Shown: piece after piece, positions 22,586-31,698 of the stretch
How the letters are laid out: every line of letters starts with the position of its first letter
Position numbering within the stretch: position 1 is the first letter of the stretch
Source of the DNA: Sphingomonas lacunae
GTDB lineage: Bacteria > Pseudomonadota > Alphaproteobacteria > Sphingomonadales > Sphingomonadaceae
Direction of reading: 5' to 3'
Assembly: GCF_012979535.1 (NCBI RefSeq)
Contig: NZ_CP053015.1
Span: 806,001 to 870,000, forward strand
Length of the DNA stretch: 64,000 nt
The notes under the pieces: generated by a model
What the model was told of the DNA's origin: nothing
Databases searched by the model: none
The model's input: the letters and a program-made list of their open reading frames with translations, nothing else
Program-made: the position numbers and the translations under genes

Positions 22586-23860
22586 ATGGCCACTTCCATG
22601 CCTCCCCAGACCTCTGCTTCATCCGAGCAAACCACCAGCCCGACCCAGCCATCACGCGAATTTGTCGCCATGATGGCGGCCATCATGGCGCTCAACGCGC
22701 TGGCAATCGACACGATGCTGCCTGCCTTGCCGGAGATGGCACGGGAACTGGGCGCACAGGGAGCCAACGCCCAGCAATATGTCATCTCGCTGTACTTCGC
22801 AGGACTGGCTCTCGGTTCGCTGGTGCATGGACCGCTGGCTGACCGCTATGGTCGCAAACGGGTCATCATGGTCTGCCTGCTCGGATATATCATCGCTGGG
22901 CTGGCATCTGGCCTGGCGACGAGCTGGGCCATGCTGCTGACCACCCGTTTCATCCATGGCCTGTTCGGGGCCGCCATGGGTGTGGTCAGCCAGGCGATCA
23001 TCCGTGACCGGACATCGGGCGATGCCATGGCCAAGCTGATGTCGATGATCTTCCTGATCTTCATGATAGTGCCGATTATCGCCCCGACCATTGGTCAAGG
23101 CATCCTGCTTGTCGTCGATTGGCGGTGGATATTCCTGATGCTTGCGGGCGGTGGCGTGGCCATGGCCGTGTGGGTCGGGCTGCGGCTGGAGGAAACCCTC
23201 GACCCGGCCGATGTCGCACCAATTGCTCCGGCCTCACTCGCACGGACATGGGTGGCTGTCGCCACGCACCGTAGCGCCATGGCCTATATGCTGGGCAGTT
23301 CCATCGCCGCCGGCGCCAATTTCGGCTTTCTCAACAGCAGCCAGCAGATTTTCAGTGAGACATTCGGGCGTGCTGACATTTTTCCGCTCGCCTTTGCCAG
23401 TGTGGCGGGAACGATGGCGATCGCCAATTTCTCGAACAGCCGGATCGTTCTCAAATTCGGCGCCCGCCGCGTGTCGCAGACCGCGCTGGTCGCCTTCATC
23501 CTCCTGTCCTTCCTGCAATGGCTGGCGGCGGGCGCGGGTGAACCGATGATGCTGTTCATCCTGCTCATCGCGCTCAACATGAGTATGATCGGTTTCATCG
23601 GGGCCAATTTCAGCAGCATCGCCATGGAACCCTTCGGCCATGTCGCAGGCAGCGCTTCAAGTTTTCAGAACAGCGCCCGCACCTTCGTTGCGGCTGGCAT
23701 CGGGGCATGGATAGGGCAAATGTATGATGGAACCACCGAGCCATTGGCTATCGGCTTTGCCATTTGCGGCCTTGCCGCGCTGATGCTGGTCCTCTGGGGT
23801 GAACAGGGCCGCCTGTTCACCCGGCCCAATCCGCCCCGCCTGCCGACACCGCGAGTCTGA
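22586..23860 (+). CDS. MFS multidrug efflux transporter (Bcr/CflA type)
   Basis: About 424 residues with twelve predicted membrane segments. Motif A is clear (GPLADRYGRKRVIM) and the first helix region IDTMLPALPEM is typical of the Bcr/CflA drug:H+ antiporters (DHA1). The family exports bicyclomycin, chloramphenicol or peptides. I chose the ATG at 22586; frames extending upstream start with TTG at 22547. It is divergent from the TonB receptor with 84 bp between starts and ends just before a strong terminator hairpin. Pairing with the receptor hints at ligand import/export, which is speculative. Confidence 0.9.
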   Translation: MATSMPPQTSASSEQTTSPTQPSREFVAMMAAIMALNALAIDTMLPALPEMARELGAQGANAQQYVISLYFAGLALGSLVHGPLADRYGRKRVIMVCLLGYIIAGLASGLATSWAMLLTTRFIHGLFGAAMGVVSQAIIRDRTSGDAMAKLMSMIFLIFMIVPIIAPTIGQGILLVVDWRWIFLMLAGGGVAMAVWVGLRLEETLDPADVAPIAPASLARTWVAVATHRSAMAYMLGSSIAAGANFGFLNSSQQIFSETFGRADIFPLAFASVAGTMAIANFSNSRIVLKFGARRVSQTALVAFILLSFLQWLAAGAGEPMMLFILLIALNMSMIGFIGANFSSIAMEPFGHVAGSASSFQNSARTFVAAGIGAWIGQMYDGTTEPLAIGFAICGLAALMLVLWGEQGRLFTRPNPPRLPTPRV

Positions 23861-23874
23861 GTCTCCCAACCCCA

Positions 23875-23914
23875 AATGAATAGGGCGAGGCATCCCTGCC
23901 TCGCCCTATTCATT
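23875..23914. terminator. Strong bidirectional terminator
   Basis: A perfect 18-bp inverted repeat, AATGAATAGGGCGAGGCA and its complement, with a TCCC loop. It fills the gap between the convergent MFS transporter (ends 23860) and the amino-acid permease (ends 23936). There is no long T-run, but the AT-rich outer stem serves both strands. Confidence 0.8.
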
Positions 23915-23935
23915 CACCTCATCGCGCCACCTGGA

Positions 23936-25450
23936 TCAGGATGCTCCGGGGAAGGTCCGCCCCGTCCCCTCATCATCGCTGGCATCTGTCAGGCCAAGGC
24001 CGACATGGCTGCGCTTGCGGCTGTACAGGAAATAGACAACCAGACCAATCACCGCCCAGCCGAGGAACATCAGTTCAGTATAGCCGGAAAGTTGGAAGAA
24101 CAGGAACACGCATCCAACCGCCGCCAGCGGGCAGATCAGCCAGTACAGCGGAGTACGGAACGGACGATGACGATCCGGCGCGGTGCGGCGCAGGATCATG
24201 ACGCCGACAGCCACTGTGAAGAAGGCGAACAAAGTCCCCGAATTGGAGATGTCAGCAAGGCTGGCGACCGGAAACAGCGCCGCAAAGAGCGCGACAAAGA
24301 TACCGGTGCACATTGTCACCACATGCGGCGTGCCATATTTGGGGTGCAATTTCGAGAATATGTCGGGAAGCAGGCCATCGCGAGCCATCACGAAAAAGAT
24401 GCGCGTCTGGCCAAACATCATCATCAGGATGACTGACGGCAGGGCAATACCCGCAGCAATGGCGACCAGATCGCCAGCCCAACCATGACCGATTTCACGC
24501 AGCACAAAGGCCAGCGCATCATCAGATTGCGACAACGGTCCCCCGGGCTGCGCGCCCAACGAACCGATCGCGCCAGCGGCAACCAGCAGATAGATGATGG
24601 TGCAAATGGCAAGCGAACCGATCAGTCCGATGGGAATGTTGCGCTGCGGATTGATTGTCTCTTCTGCCGCCGTCGAGACAGCGTCAAAACCGACATAGGC
24701 AAAGAAGATCGATGCAGCCGCCGCCGCGACGCCGACTGTCACCATATTATTGGTGATCGGGTCCATGACTTCCTTGGCAAAGAATCCATTGGGGCTGAAC
24801 GGCTCGAAATTGGCGGCATCGATGGCCGGCAGCGCCAGTGCCATGAACAGGACCAGCGCACTGACCTTGATCGCCACCAGCACCGCATTGAAGCGGGCGC
24901 TTTCCTTGGTCCCGACAATCAAAAGGGCCATGCAGACCAGACCGATGAGCATTGCGGGAATGTTGATGAGGCCCGGCGTTTCCCCAGGAGCGACCGCGTC
25001 GAACGGTCCTTTCACAAAGGTGTTGGGGATATCTATCCTGAATATCTCCTCGACCAGCGCGACCATATAGCCGGACCAGCCCACCGAAACGGCCGAGGCG
25101 GCGATGGCATATTCCAGCACCAACGCCCAGCCGACGATCCAGGCGGTAATCTCGCCGAATGTCGCGTAGCTATAGGTATAGGCGGAACCCGAAACCGGGA
25201 CCATCGACGCAAGTTCGGAGTAGCAAAGAGCGGCAAGGCCGCAGACCACCGCCGCAATGACAAAGCTGATCATCATGGCGGGGCCGGCCTTGTCGGCCGC
25301 AGCGGCGGTCAGCACGAAAATGCCCGTGCCAATAATCGCGCCGATACCCAGCATGGTCAGTTGGGTCGCACCCAATGTGCGTGTGAGAGACTTCTTTTCC
25401 GCAGTCGCCAAAATGGCGTCGAGCGGTTTGACACGACCGAAAATCATCAA
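23936..25450 (-). CDS. APC superfamily amino-acid permease
   Basis: 504-residue inner-membrane transporter with about twelve to fourteen hydrophobic segments. The N-terminal MLGIGAIIGTGIFVLTA is the substrate-binding unwound helix of the APC family, and SYATFGEITAWIVGWALVLE and FAYVGFDAVSTAAEE are typical of the cationic amino-acid transporter (CAT/YhdG-like) branch. It imports amino acids by proton symport or exchange. The ATG at 25450 follows a GGGAGG ribosome binding site. A possible -10 lies at 25538-25543. It is monocistronic and ends at the terminator described above. Confidence 0.93.
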   Translation of the reverse strand: MMIFGRVKPLDAILATAEKKSLTRTLGATQLTMLGIGAIIGTGIFVLTAAAADKAGPAMMISFVIAAVVCGLAALCYSELASMVPVSGSAYTYSYATFGEITAWIVGWALVLEYAIAASAVSVGWSGYMVALVEEIFRIDIPNTFVKGPFDAVAPGETPGLINIPAMLIGLVCMALLIVGTKESARFNAVLVAIKVSALVLFMALALPAIDAANFEPFSPNGFFAKEVMDPITNNMVTVGVAAAAASIFFAYVGFDAVSTAAEETINPQRNIPIGLIGSLAICTIIYLLVAAGAIGSLGAQPGGPLSQSDDALAFVLREIGHGWAGDLVAIAAGIALPSVILMMMFGQTRIFFVMARDGLLPDIFSKLHPKYGTPHVVTMCTGIFVALFAALFPVASLADISNSGTLFAFFTVAVGVMILRRTAPDRHRPFRTPLYWLICPLAAVGCVFLFFQLSGYTELMFLGWAVIGLVVYFLYSRKRSHVGLGLTDASDDEGTGRTFPGAS

Positions 25451-25537
25451 AAACCTCCCTGGCCGGCGTCTCCCCCCAGACGGGCGTGCGCCTGCTATGA
25501 AGCGGCTGAACCTAGCGCCGCAGCAGAGGAGCGCAAC

Positions 25538-25543
25538 ATTATA
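25538..25543 (-). promoter_or_regulatory. Possible -10 element for the amino-acid permease
   Basis: TATAAT on the minus strand, about 88 bp before the permease start, in an AT-rich patch that stands out in this GC-rich sequence. There is no convincing -35 at 17 bp, and the patch CATTATAATG is itself palindromic, so it may be a binding site instead. Confidence 0.3.
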
Positions 25544-25610
25544 ATGCGAACCAACTGCGCCTAATTAACGATGGTGTAACGAACAGCACGGTAACACGCA
25601 CACCCATGGC

Positions 25611-25988
25611 CTATCGCGGCAGCATGGCGCCCAACTGACGACCGCCAAATATGTGCACATGCAAATGTGGCACTTCCTGATGGCCGTGCTGGCCAATGTT
25701 CGCCAGCAGGCGGTAACCTGGTTCAACCAACCCTTGTTGGCGCGCGACATCGCCAACCGCACGAACGAACCCGGCTATTTCCTCGGCACTGGCATTGGCA
25801 GAAAAATCAGCCCAGCTGACATAGGGACCGGTCGGGATCACCAATATGTGCAGCGGCGCCTGCGGGTTGATGTCATGAAAGGCCAGCGCCCAATCATCGC
25901 GATAGACTTCGCGGCAGGGAATTTCCCCACGCAGAATCTTGGCAAAGATATTGCCGGGATCATAGGGCTGGGTGGCATCAATCGGCAT
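25611..25988 (-). CDS. HIT family protein (HinT-like nucleotide hydrolase)
   Basis: 125-residue histidine-triad protein. The active-site motif HLHVHIF is present near residue 108, after IGQHGHQEVP. Members hydrolyse adenosine phosphoramidates and AMP-lysine adducts in the cytoplasm. The start ATG follows the hisE stop by 18 bp, so it is probably the last gene of the his operon, a common placement in alphaproteobacteria. Its link to histidine synthesis is not known to be functional. Confidence 0.94.
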   Translation of the reverse strand: MPIDATQPYDPGNIFAKILRGEIPCREVYRDDWALAFHDINPQAPLHILVIPTGPYVSWADFSANASAEEIAGFVRAVGDVARQQGLVEPGYRLLANIGQHGHQEVPHLHVHIFGGRQLGAMLPR

Positions 25989-26006
25989 GGTTCAATCCCC
26001 TTCCTG

Positions 26007-26330
26007 TCACTCGGCGGGCCGCGCGGCCTTTTCCTCAAGCCCTGAGGTGCCTTCCCGGCGGGCCAGTTCGGCGCTGACATCATCGAGAGACAGGCCCCGC
26101 AGTCTCAACAGCAAGGTCAGATGGAACAACAAATCGGCAGCTTCGCCTACCAGCTTGTCATCGGCCTCCTGCAGTGCGGCAATGACCGTTTCCACGGCTT
26201 CCTCACCCACTTTTTGCGCGACCTTGGGCAAACCCTTGGCAGCCAGTTTGGCAACATAGCTGGAGCCGGCATCAGCGGCGGCAAGGCGATCGGCAATCAC
26301 CTGTTCGAGTGGAGCGAAACGATCAGTCAT
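26007..26330 (-). CDS. hisE: Phosphoribosyl-ATP pyrophosphatase
   Basis: 107 residues. It hydrolyses phosphoribosyl-ATP to phosphoribosyl-AMP, step 2 of histidine synthesis. The all-alpha MazG-like core is recognised by KVGEEAVETVIAAL and EAADLLFHLTLLLRLRG. I chose the ATG at 26328-26330, ten bases after hisF; a longer in-frame start would run into hisF. HisI is not fused to it and is not in this window. Confidence 0.95.
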   Translation of the reverse strand: MTDRFAPLEQVIADRLAAADAGSSYVAKLAAKGLPKVAQKVGEEAVETVIAALQEADDKLVGEAADLLFHLTLLLRLRGLSLDDVSAELARREGTSGLEEKAARPAE

Positions 26331-26340
26331 AGGGCCACTC

Positions 26341-27129
26341 TCAGACCGCGACCGGCGCACTGTCAACCGGGGTCCGAACCGGCAGACCGGCCGCCGCCAG
26401 CGCCCTGTGCGCATCGGCGATACTGTGCTGGCCGAAATGGAAAATCGACGCCGCCAGAACGGCGCTGGCATGGCCCTGTGTCACGCCTTCGACCAGATGG
26501 CCAAGGTCACCCACGCCGCCAGAGGCGATCACCGGCACGGTGACGGCATCCGCAATGCGGCGGATCAGCGACAGATCATAACCATCGCGCGTCCCATCAC
26601 GGTCCATCGAGGTGACGAGCAATTCGCCCGCTCCCAGTTGGGCGAGCTTCATTGCGTGTTCCAGCGCATCAATGCCGGTTGCCTTGCGTCCGCCATGGGT
26701 GAAGATTTCCCATCGGCCCGGGCCTACGGAGCGGGCATCAATGCTGGCGACGGCGCATTGGCTGCCAAAGCGGTCGGCAATGTCGGCGACAATCTCCGGA
26801 TGCGCGACAGCTGCACTGTTGATCGCCACCTTGTCCGCTCCGGCAAGGAGCAGCGCCCGGGCGTCTTCAACCGTTCGCACACCGCCGCCGACAGTCAGCG
26901 GCATGAAGCAAACGTCCGCGGTTCGGGCGACGATGTCGAGCAAGGTGCCGCGCCCCTCATGACTGGCGGTTATGTCGAGAAAGCACAATTCATCGGCGCC
27001 GGCAGCATCATAAGCCCGCGCCGCCTCAACCGGATCGCCCGCATCGCGAAGGTCGACAAAGTTGACGCCCTTGACCACCCGGCCATCGGCGACATCGAGA
27101 CAGGGGATAACGCGGACCCGGACGGTCAT
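26341..27129 (-). CDS. hisF: Imidazole glycerol phosphate synthase, cyclase subunit
   Basis: 262-residue (beta/alpha)8 barrel. It uses ammonia delivered by HisH to make imidazole-glycerol phosphate and AICAR. The catalytic aspartates lie in [15 protein letters not shown] (Asp near residue 12) and [13 protein letters not shown]. Phosphate sites are GGGVR and IASGGVGD. Its start overlaps the hisA stop by four bases, consistent with coordinated translation. The AICAR by-product re-enters purine synthesis, where PurH (45269-46849) uses it. Confidence 0.97.
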   Translation of the reverse strand: MTVRVRVIPCLDVADGRVVKGVNFVDLRDAGDPVEAARAYDAAGADELCFLDITASHEGRGTLLDIVARTADVCFMPLTVGGGVRTVEDARALLLAGADKVAINSAAVAHPEIVADIADRFGSQCAVASIDARSVGPGRWEIFTHGGRKATGIDALEHAMKLAQLGAGELLVTSMDRDGTRDGYDLSLIRRIADAVTVPVIASGGVGDLGHLVEGVTQGHASAVLAASIFHFGQHSIADAHRALAAAGLPVRTPVDSAPVAV

Positions 27130-27872
27130 GCGCGTGCCACCCGCATGGCCTCGGCGAGATCAAGGCGTCCATCGTAAAGCGCCCGACCGGTAATCACCCC
27201 TTCGATACCATCTGCGACATGAGGCCGCAGCGCATGGACATCGTGAATATCCGCGACCCCGCCCGAGGCAATGACCGGGATCGAGACGGCGCGGGCCAGT
27301 TCTGCCGTTGCTTCGACATTGCAACCTTTCAGCAAGCCGTCCCTGCCCACATCGGTAAACAGCAACGCGGCAACACCGGCATCCTCGAACCGTTTGGCGA
27401 GGTCAACAACGCTGACGTCCGAAACATCAGCCCAGCCTTCGGTGGCGACCATGCCGTCGCGCGCATCGACGCCGACAATGATGTGTCCGGGCAGGTCACG
27501 CGCCGCGCGCCTGACAAACTCGGGATCCTTGAGTGCTGCCGTGCCAATAATCACCCTGTCCACACCCAAGTCCAGCCAGCGGTCGACCGTCGCCCGATTG
27601 CGTATGCCACCGCCCACCTGCACCTTGCCCGGAAATGCCGCAATGATGCCTTCGACCGCCGCGCCATTGACGCTCCCGCCGGCAAAGGCACCGTCGAGGT
27701 CGACGACGTGCAAATGGGTCGCGCCGGCTTCGGCGAACAGCCGCGCCTGTGCCGCCGGGTCATTACCATAGACGGTGGCCCGGTCCATATCCCCTTCGGC
27801 CAGCCGGACAACCTGACCACCCTTCAGGTCGATCGCCGGATATATGGTGAGCGCGGGCATCACGGTCGCCAT
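27126..27872 (-). CDS. hisA: ProFAR isomerase
   Basis: 248-residue (beta/alpha)8 barrel that isomerises ProFAR to PRFAR by an Amadori rearrangement. The catalytic Asp is in [15 protein letters not shown] and the second in [18 protein letters not shown] and IASGGVAD bind phosphate. I kept the ATG at 27872, which overlaps the end of hisH by 13 bases and has AAAGG before it; the next Met (27860) is without a ribosome binding site. Confidence 0.96.
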   Translation of the reverse strand: MATVMPALTIYPAIDLKGGQVVRLAEGDMDRATVYGNDPAAQARLFAEAGATHLHVVDLDGAFAGGSVNGAAVEGIIAAFPGKVQVGGGIRNRATVDRWLDLGVDRVIIGTAALKDPEFVRRAARDLPGHIIVGVDARDGMVATEGWADVSDVSVVDLAKRFEDAGVAALLFTDVGRDGLLKGCNVEATAELARAVSIPVIASGGVADIHDVHALRPHVADGIEGVITGRALYDGRLDLAEAMRVARA

Positions 27873-28480
27873 GCGAGGAACCTTTCAATCGTGGCTATGC
27901 CATAGGCTTGGCTCTTTTCGGGGTGATATTGCACTCCGGCGACATTGTTCCGCGCAACCGCCGCAACAATGGGTCCACCATGGTCGCTGATGGCGATCAC
28001 GTCGGCTGGATCGGCAGCCTCCATGTGGAAACTGTGCAGGAAATAGGCTTCGCCCGGGACGATCAACGGATGCGGATTGACAGGGCGCACATCATTCCAT
28101 CCCATATGCGGTACCTTGGCCTCCGGATCGGCCGGCCGCATCATCCGAACCGTGCCGGGAATCCACCCAAGCCCTTGATGTTGGCCATGTTCTTCGCCAA
28201 CATCCGCGAGCAGCTGCATGCCCACACAAATACCCAGAAACGGCACCCCATCCCGGCGGACCCGCTGATTTAGTGCCTCTACCAGACCTTCCACTTGTGC
28301 CAGCGCATCACGACAGTGTGCGAATGCACCCACGCCCGGCAGAACAATCCGGTCGGCCGCCGCAACGATTGCCGGATTGGAAGTCACAATCACTCCGGCG
28401 GCTCCTGCCGCCCGCAACGCATTGGCCACTGACCGCAGGTTACCGGCACCATAGTCGATCAGCGCAATGCGTTCGCCCAC
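27860..28480 (-). CDS. hisH: Imidazole glycerol phosphate synthase, glutaminase subunit
   Basis: 206-residue class I glutamine amidotransferase. The nucleophile is in FLGICVGMQLL and the His-Glu of the triad in GVQYHPEKSQ. It feeds ammonia to HisF. I chose a GTG start at 28478-28480, two bases after the hisB stop (TGAAGTG), because it gives VGERIALIDYGAGN, the usual N-terminus and length; upstream in-frame ATGs would lie deep inside hisB. Confidence 0.93.
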   Translation of the reverse strand: MGERIALIDYGAGNLRSVANALRAAGAAGVIVTSNPAIVAAADRIVLPGVGAFAHCRDALAQVEGLVEALNQRVRRDGVPFLGICVGMQLLADVGEEHGQHQGLGWIPGTVRMMRPADPEAKVPHMGWNDVRPVNPHPLIVPGEAYFLHSFHMEAADPADVIAISDHGGPIVAAVARNNVAGVQYHPEKSQAYGIATIERFLAWRP

Positions 28481-28481
28481 T

Positions 28482-29108
28482 TCAATCGCTTTCGCTATCG
28501 CCCTCAGCCAGCGAACCGCCAGCGAGAATGCCCTTGGTCGAAGGCACTGCATTGGCCACCCGCGGATCGATAGCAATCGCAGACCGCAGAGCGCGCGCTA
28601 GCGCCTTGAACAGGCTCTCAGCTATATGATGGTTGTTCTCTCCATAGAGAGTCTCGAGATGCAGGGTGATTCCCGCCGCCTGAGCAAAGCTGCCGAACCA
28701 GTGGCTAAACAATTCGGTGTCCATTTCACCAAGGCGCGGCTGGCTGAATCCGGACTTCCAAACGAAATGCGGCCGGCCAGAAATGTCGAGCGCACAGCGG
28801 CTCAAGGTTTCATCCATCGGCGCATAGGCATGACCGTAGCGGACGATGCCACGGCGCTCTCCCATCGCTTTTGACACGGCCTCGCCAAAGGCGATGGCCG
28901 AATCCTCGACTGTGTGGTGCTGGTCGACATGCAAGTCGCCCTTCACATCCAGAGTGAGGTCAATCAGCGAATGGCGGCTCACCTGCTCGATCATATGATC
29001 AAGAAAGCCTATACCCGTCGACACTGTATAGGCACCCGTTCCGTCAAGATTGACGGTTACGCGGATGCGGGTTTCCCGCGTGTCCCGGGCTATTGTGGCG
29101 GTACGCAT
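28482..29108 (-). CDS. hisB: Imidazoleglycerol-phosphate dehydratase
   Basis: 208 residues. It dehydrates imidazole-glycerol phosphate with Mn. The two metal-binding HHxxE motifs are QHHTVEDS and [26 protein letters not shown] is the third landmark. The protein is the monofunctional alphaproteobacterial form, without a phosphatase domain. The ATG at 29106-29108 is the start; longer frames add unrelated residues. It is the first gene of hisB-hisH-hisA-hisF-hisE-HIT and is divergent from sspB with 105 bp between, where the promoters must lie. Confidence 0.96.
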   Translation of the reverse strand: MRTATIARDTRETRIRVTVNLDGTGAYTVSTGIGFLDHMIEQVSRHSLIDLTLDVKGDLHVDQHHTVEDSAIAFGEAVSKAMGERRGIVRYGHAYAPMDETLSRCALDISGRPHFVWKSGFSQPRLGEMDTELFSHWFGSFAQAAGITLHLETLYGENNHHIAESLFKALARALRSAIAIDPRVANAVPSTKGILAGGSLAEGDSESD

Positions 29109-29213
29109 GGCGCGCCTGTTAGACGTCCCGCGCCGGGCAGGCAATGATGCAAAAGCTGTCGGCCTGACAATAGACACTTGACCCCATACCACCGCCCGGT
29201 CCACCTACGCGGC

Positions 29214-29702
29214 ATGACCGACGCCCTGCCCCCAGATAGCCTGATCCCCTATGACGAAATCGTGCAGGAAGCGCTTAGGGCGGTTGTCGGGCGGGTCCTT
29301 GGTGAGATTGAAGCCGCAGGCGGACAATTGCCGGGCGGCCATCATTTCTACATCACGTTCAAGACGCAGGCGCCCGGTGTCGACATCCCGGCACACCTGA
29401 TCGCCCGTTTTCCTGATGAAATGACCATTGTCTTGGAAAACCGTTTCTGGGACCTGTCCGTGCGGCCAGACGGCTTTTCTGTTGGCCTGTCATTCAATCA
29501 GGTCGGGTCGATGCTGCATATCCCCTTTGCAGCTATCACCGCTTTTGTTGATCCGTCGGTCGATTTCGGGCTGCAATTTCAGGTCGACGATGTCGAACAA
29601 GCTCCGGCGCCCCACGAAGAGGCGGAAAATGACCCGCCGCTGACTCGCGACCCCGATGATGGATCGAATGTCGTCACTGTGGATTTCGGCCGCAAGAAAT
29701 GA
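29214..29702 (+). CDS. sspB: SspB family ClpXP adaptor
   Basis: 162 residues. Alphaproteobacterial SspB delivers ssrA-tagged and other substrates to the ClpXP protease. The beta-sandwich is recognised by [35 protein letters not shown] and [14 protein letters not shown]. After an acidic linker, the end [10 protein letters not shown] is the typical short C-terminal ClpX-binding tail (XB motif) of this family. I chose the ATG at 29214; an earlier in-frame TTG adds unrelated residues. Its stop overlaps the fumC start (ATGA). Confidence 0.92.
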   Translation: MTDALPPDSLIPYDEIVQEALRAVVGRVLGEIEAAGGQLPGGHHFYITFKTQAPGVDIPAHLIARFPDEMTIVLENRFWDLSVRPDGFSVGLSFNQVGSMLHIPFAAITAFVDPSVDFGLQFQVDDVEQAPAPHEEAENDPPLTRDPDDGSNVVTVDFGRKK

Positions 29703-31090
29703 CCGGAGCGGCGACCCGGACCGAGAGCGATTCGCTTGGCCCGGTCGAGGTTCCTGCTGATAGCTATTGGGGTGCGCAGACCCAGCGCAGCATTACCAAT
29801 TTCCCGTTTGGCGACCGCGAATGCATGCCGGTTGAGATCATTCGCGCGTTGGCGATGGTCAAGCTCGCAGCGGCTCGGGTCAATCGGCGGCACGGGCTTG
29901 ATGCACGGCTGGCCGACGCGATCGAGATGGCAGCGGGCGAGATAGTAGAGGGCAAACTAGAGCGGCAATTTCCCCTATCCATATGGCAGACCGGTAGCGG
30001 CACCCAAACTAACATGAATGTCAATGAGGTGATCGCCGGGCGTGCCAATGAGTTGCTGACCGGGCAGCGCGGGGGCAAGGTCCCTGTACACCCCAACGAC
30101 CATGTCAACCAGAGTCAGTCGTCCAACGACGCCTTTCCCACCGCGATGCATGTCGCCACAGCATTGGCGATGCACCGGCAGTTTATGCCCGCGCTGAGCA
30201 GGCTGGAGGCAGCACTATTAGCCAAGGCCGAGGCGTGGAGCGCCATCGTCAAGATCGGGCGGACACATTTGCAGGATGCCACCCCGCTGACGCTAGGTCA
30301 GGAATTTTCTGGCTATTACAGCCAGATACGCCAGTGTCGCGTGCGCACCGAACCGATGGTCGAGCATGCCATCACAAGGCTCGCGCTGGGCGGCACGGCG
30401 GTTGGCACCGGCCTCAACGCCCCCGCCCAATTTGGTGAGGATGTCGCCGCCGAACTGTCAGCCCTCACAGGCCTGTCCTTTGTCAGCGCGCCCAACAAGT
30501 TCGAAGCGCTGGCCAGCCATGATGTGCTGGTTGACCTGTCTGGACGGCTCAACACATTGGCAGTTGCACTGACCAAGATCGCCAATGACATCCGCCTGCT
30601 GGGCAGCGGCCCCCGATCCGGACTGGGGGAGTTGATCCTTCCGGCCAATGAGCCGGGCAGTTCGATCATGCCCGGCAAGGTCAACCCGACGCAATGCGAG
30701 ATGATAACGATGGTCGCGGCACAGGTAATCGGCAACCATCAGGCCATCACCGTCGGCGGCATGCAGGGGCATCTGGAACTCAACGTGTTCAAGCCCCTGA
30801 TCGGTGCCGGCGTGATCCGGTCAATCAACTTGCTCGCCACGGGCATGAACGGGTTCGTCACCCATTGCATCGATGGACTTTTGCCCGATGAGCGGCGCAT
30901 TGCCGGACTGCTCGAACGGTCGCTGATGCTGGTGACCGCTCTGGCCCCGGCCATTGGCTATGATGCCGCCGCCGCCATCGCCAAACACGCTCATGAACAG
31001 GGTCGCACCTTGCGCGAAGTGGCGCTGGAAAGCGGATTGGTCGACGCCACCCGTTTTGACCAGTTGGTGGATCCGGCAAAAATGATCTGA
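29699..31090 (+). CDS. fumC: Fumarate hydratase, class II
   Basis: 463-residue iron-independent fumarase of the TCA cycle. The superfamily signature [16 protein letters not shown] is intact, with the catalytic loop Ser. [16 protein letters not shown] and [20 protein letters not shown] in part are further landmarks. It overlaps sspB by four bases, so the two are co-translated. Together with acnA it is one of two TCA-cycle enzymes in the window. Confidence 0.97.
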   Translation: MTGAATRTESDSLGPVEVPADSYWGAQTQRSITNFPFGDRECMPVEIIRALAMVKLAAARVNRRHGLDARLADAIEMAAGEIVEGKLERQFPLSIWQTGSGTQTNMNVNEVIAGRANELLTGQRGGKVPVHPNDHVNQSQSSNDAFPTAMHVATALAMHRQFMPALSRLEAALLAKAEAWSAIVKIGRTHLQDATPLTLGQEFSGYYSQIRQCRVRTEPMVEHAITRLALGGTAVGTGLNAPAQFGEDVAAELSALTGLSFVSAPNKFEALASHDVLVDLSGRLNTLAVALTKIANDIRLLGSGPRSGLGELILPANEPGSSIMPGKVNPTQCEMITMVAAQVIGNHQAITVGGMQGHLELNVFKPLIGAGVIRSINLLATGMNGFVTHCIDGLLPDERRIAGLLERSLMLVTALAPAIGYDAAAAIAKHAHEQGRTLREVALESGLVDATRFDQLVDPAKMI

Positions 31091-31207
31091 GGCGCCAGGT
31101 GCCGCGTCAGCAGCGGTGACGATGCCACAGCTTTTTGCTAGGAACCGGGAAACACAATTGCAGGACAAAGGGTGATGACGGGACTGGAGCCCAAAGGAGT
31201 GTCAGCG

Positions 31208-31534
31208 ATGATCGGCAAAACCATCGGCGCCGCGCTGGGCGGCCCCATCGCCAGCAAGGCCAGCAAGGACCCGCTGACCGGCATCATTGTCGGTGCCGCA
31301 TCAATGTTCATTGCCAAGAAGCTGTTGCCGGCCCGCATCGCTGGTCTGGGCGCGGCGCTGGCGGCGGGTTACGTCACGACCAAGCTGGCTCAAAGGGCCG
31401 AACGGCAGATGCAGCTGGCCGAAACAGGCGCCAAGACAGCCAAGCGCGGTGCCCACATCGCTTCCGGGCCGGTACGCAAGGTGACTGCCAAGGCGCGTGA
31501 AGCCGCCAAGACGGCCATCGGCCGGGCAAAATGA
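31208..31534 (+). CDS. Small glycine/alanine-rich hypothetical protein
   Basis: 108 residues. The first two thirds carry two short hydrophobic stretches (AALGGPIASKAS, TGIIVGAASMFIAKKLL, GLGAALAAGYVTTKLA) with glycine-zipper spacing; the rest is a basic, Lys/Ala-rich amphipathic helix. It may associate with the membrane. I recognise no domain. The ATG at 31208 has AAAGGAG at the right distance and is preferred to one 36 bp upstream. Codon use matches its neighbours. It lies 117 bp after fumC. Confidence 0.75.
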   Translation: MIGKTIGAALGGPIASKASKDPLTGIIVGAASMFIAKKLLPARIAGLGAALAAGYVTTKLAQRAERQMQLAETGAKTAKRGAHIASGPVRKVTAKAREAAKTAIGRAK

Positions 31535-31698
31535 ACAACCCACCCGTTTGAGCAGGATCGTCGCTGACCAAACCACCCTGTCCGCGCCGACTGGCCCCTG
31601 ACCCACCGCTGTTCCGCCCGGTTACCGCCTTTGCCAATGCCGCCACCGACATTCGCCCTGTCGACACGCAACAAGAAAATTGAAAGAGAGAGACGCCC

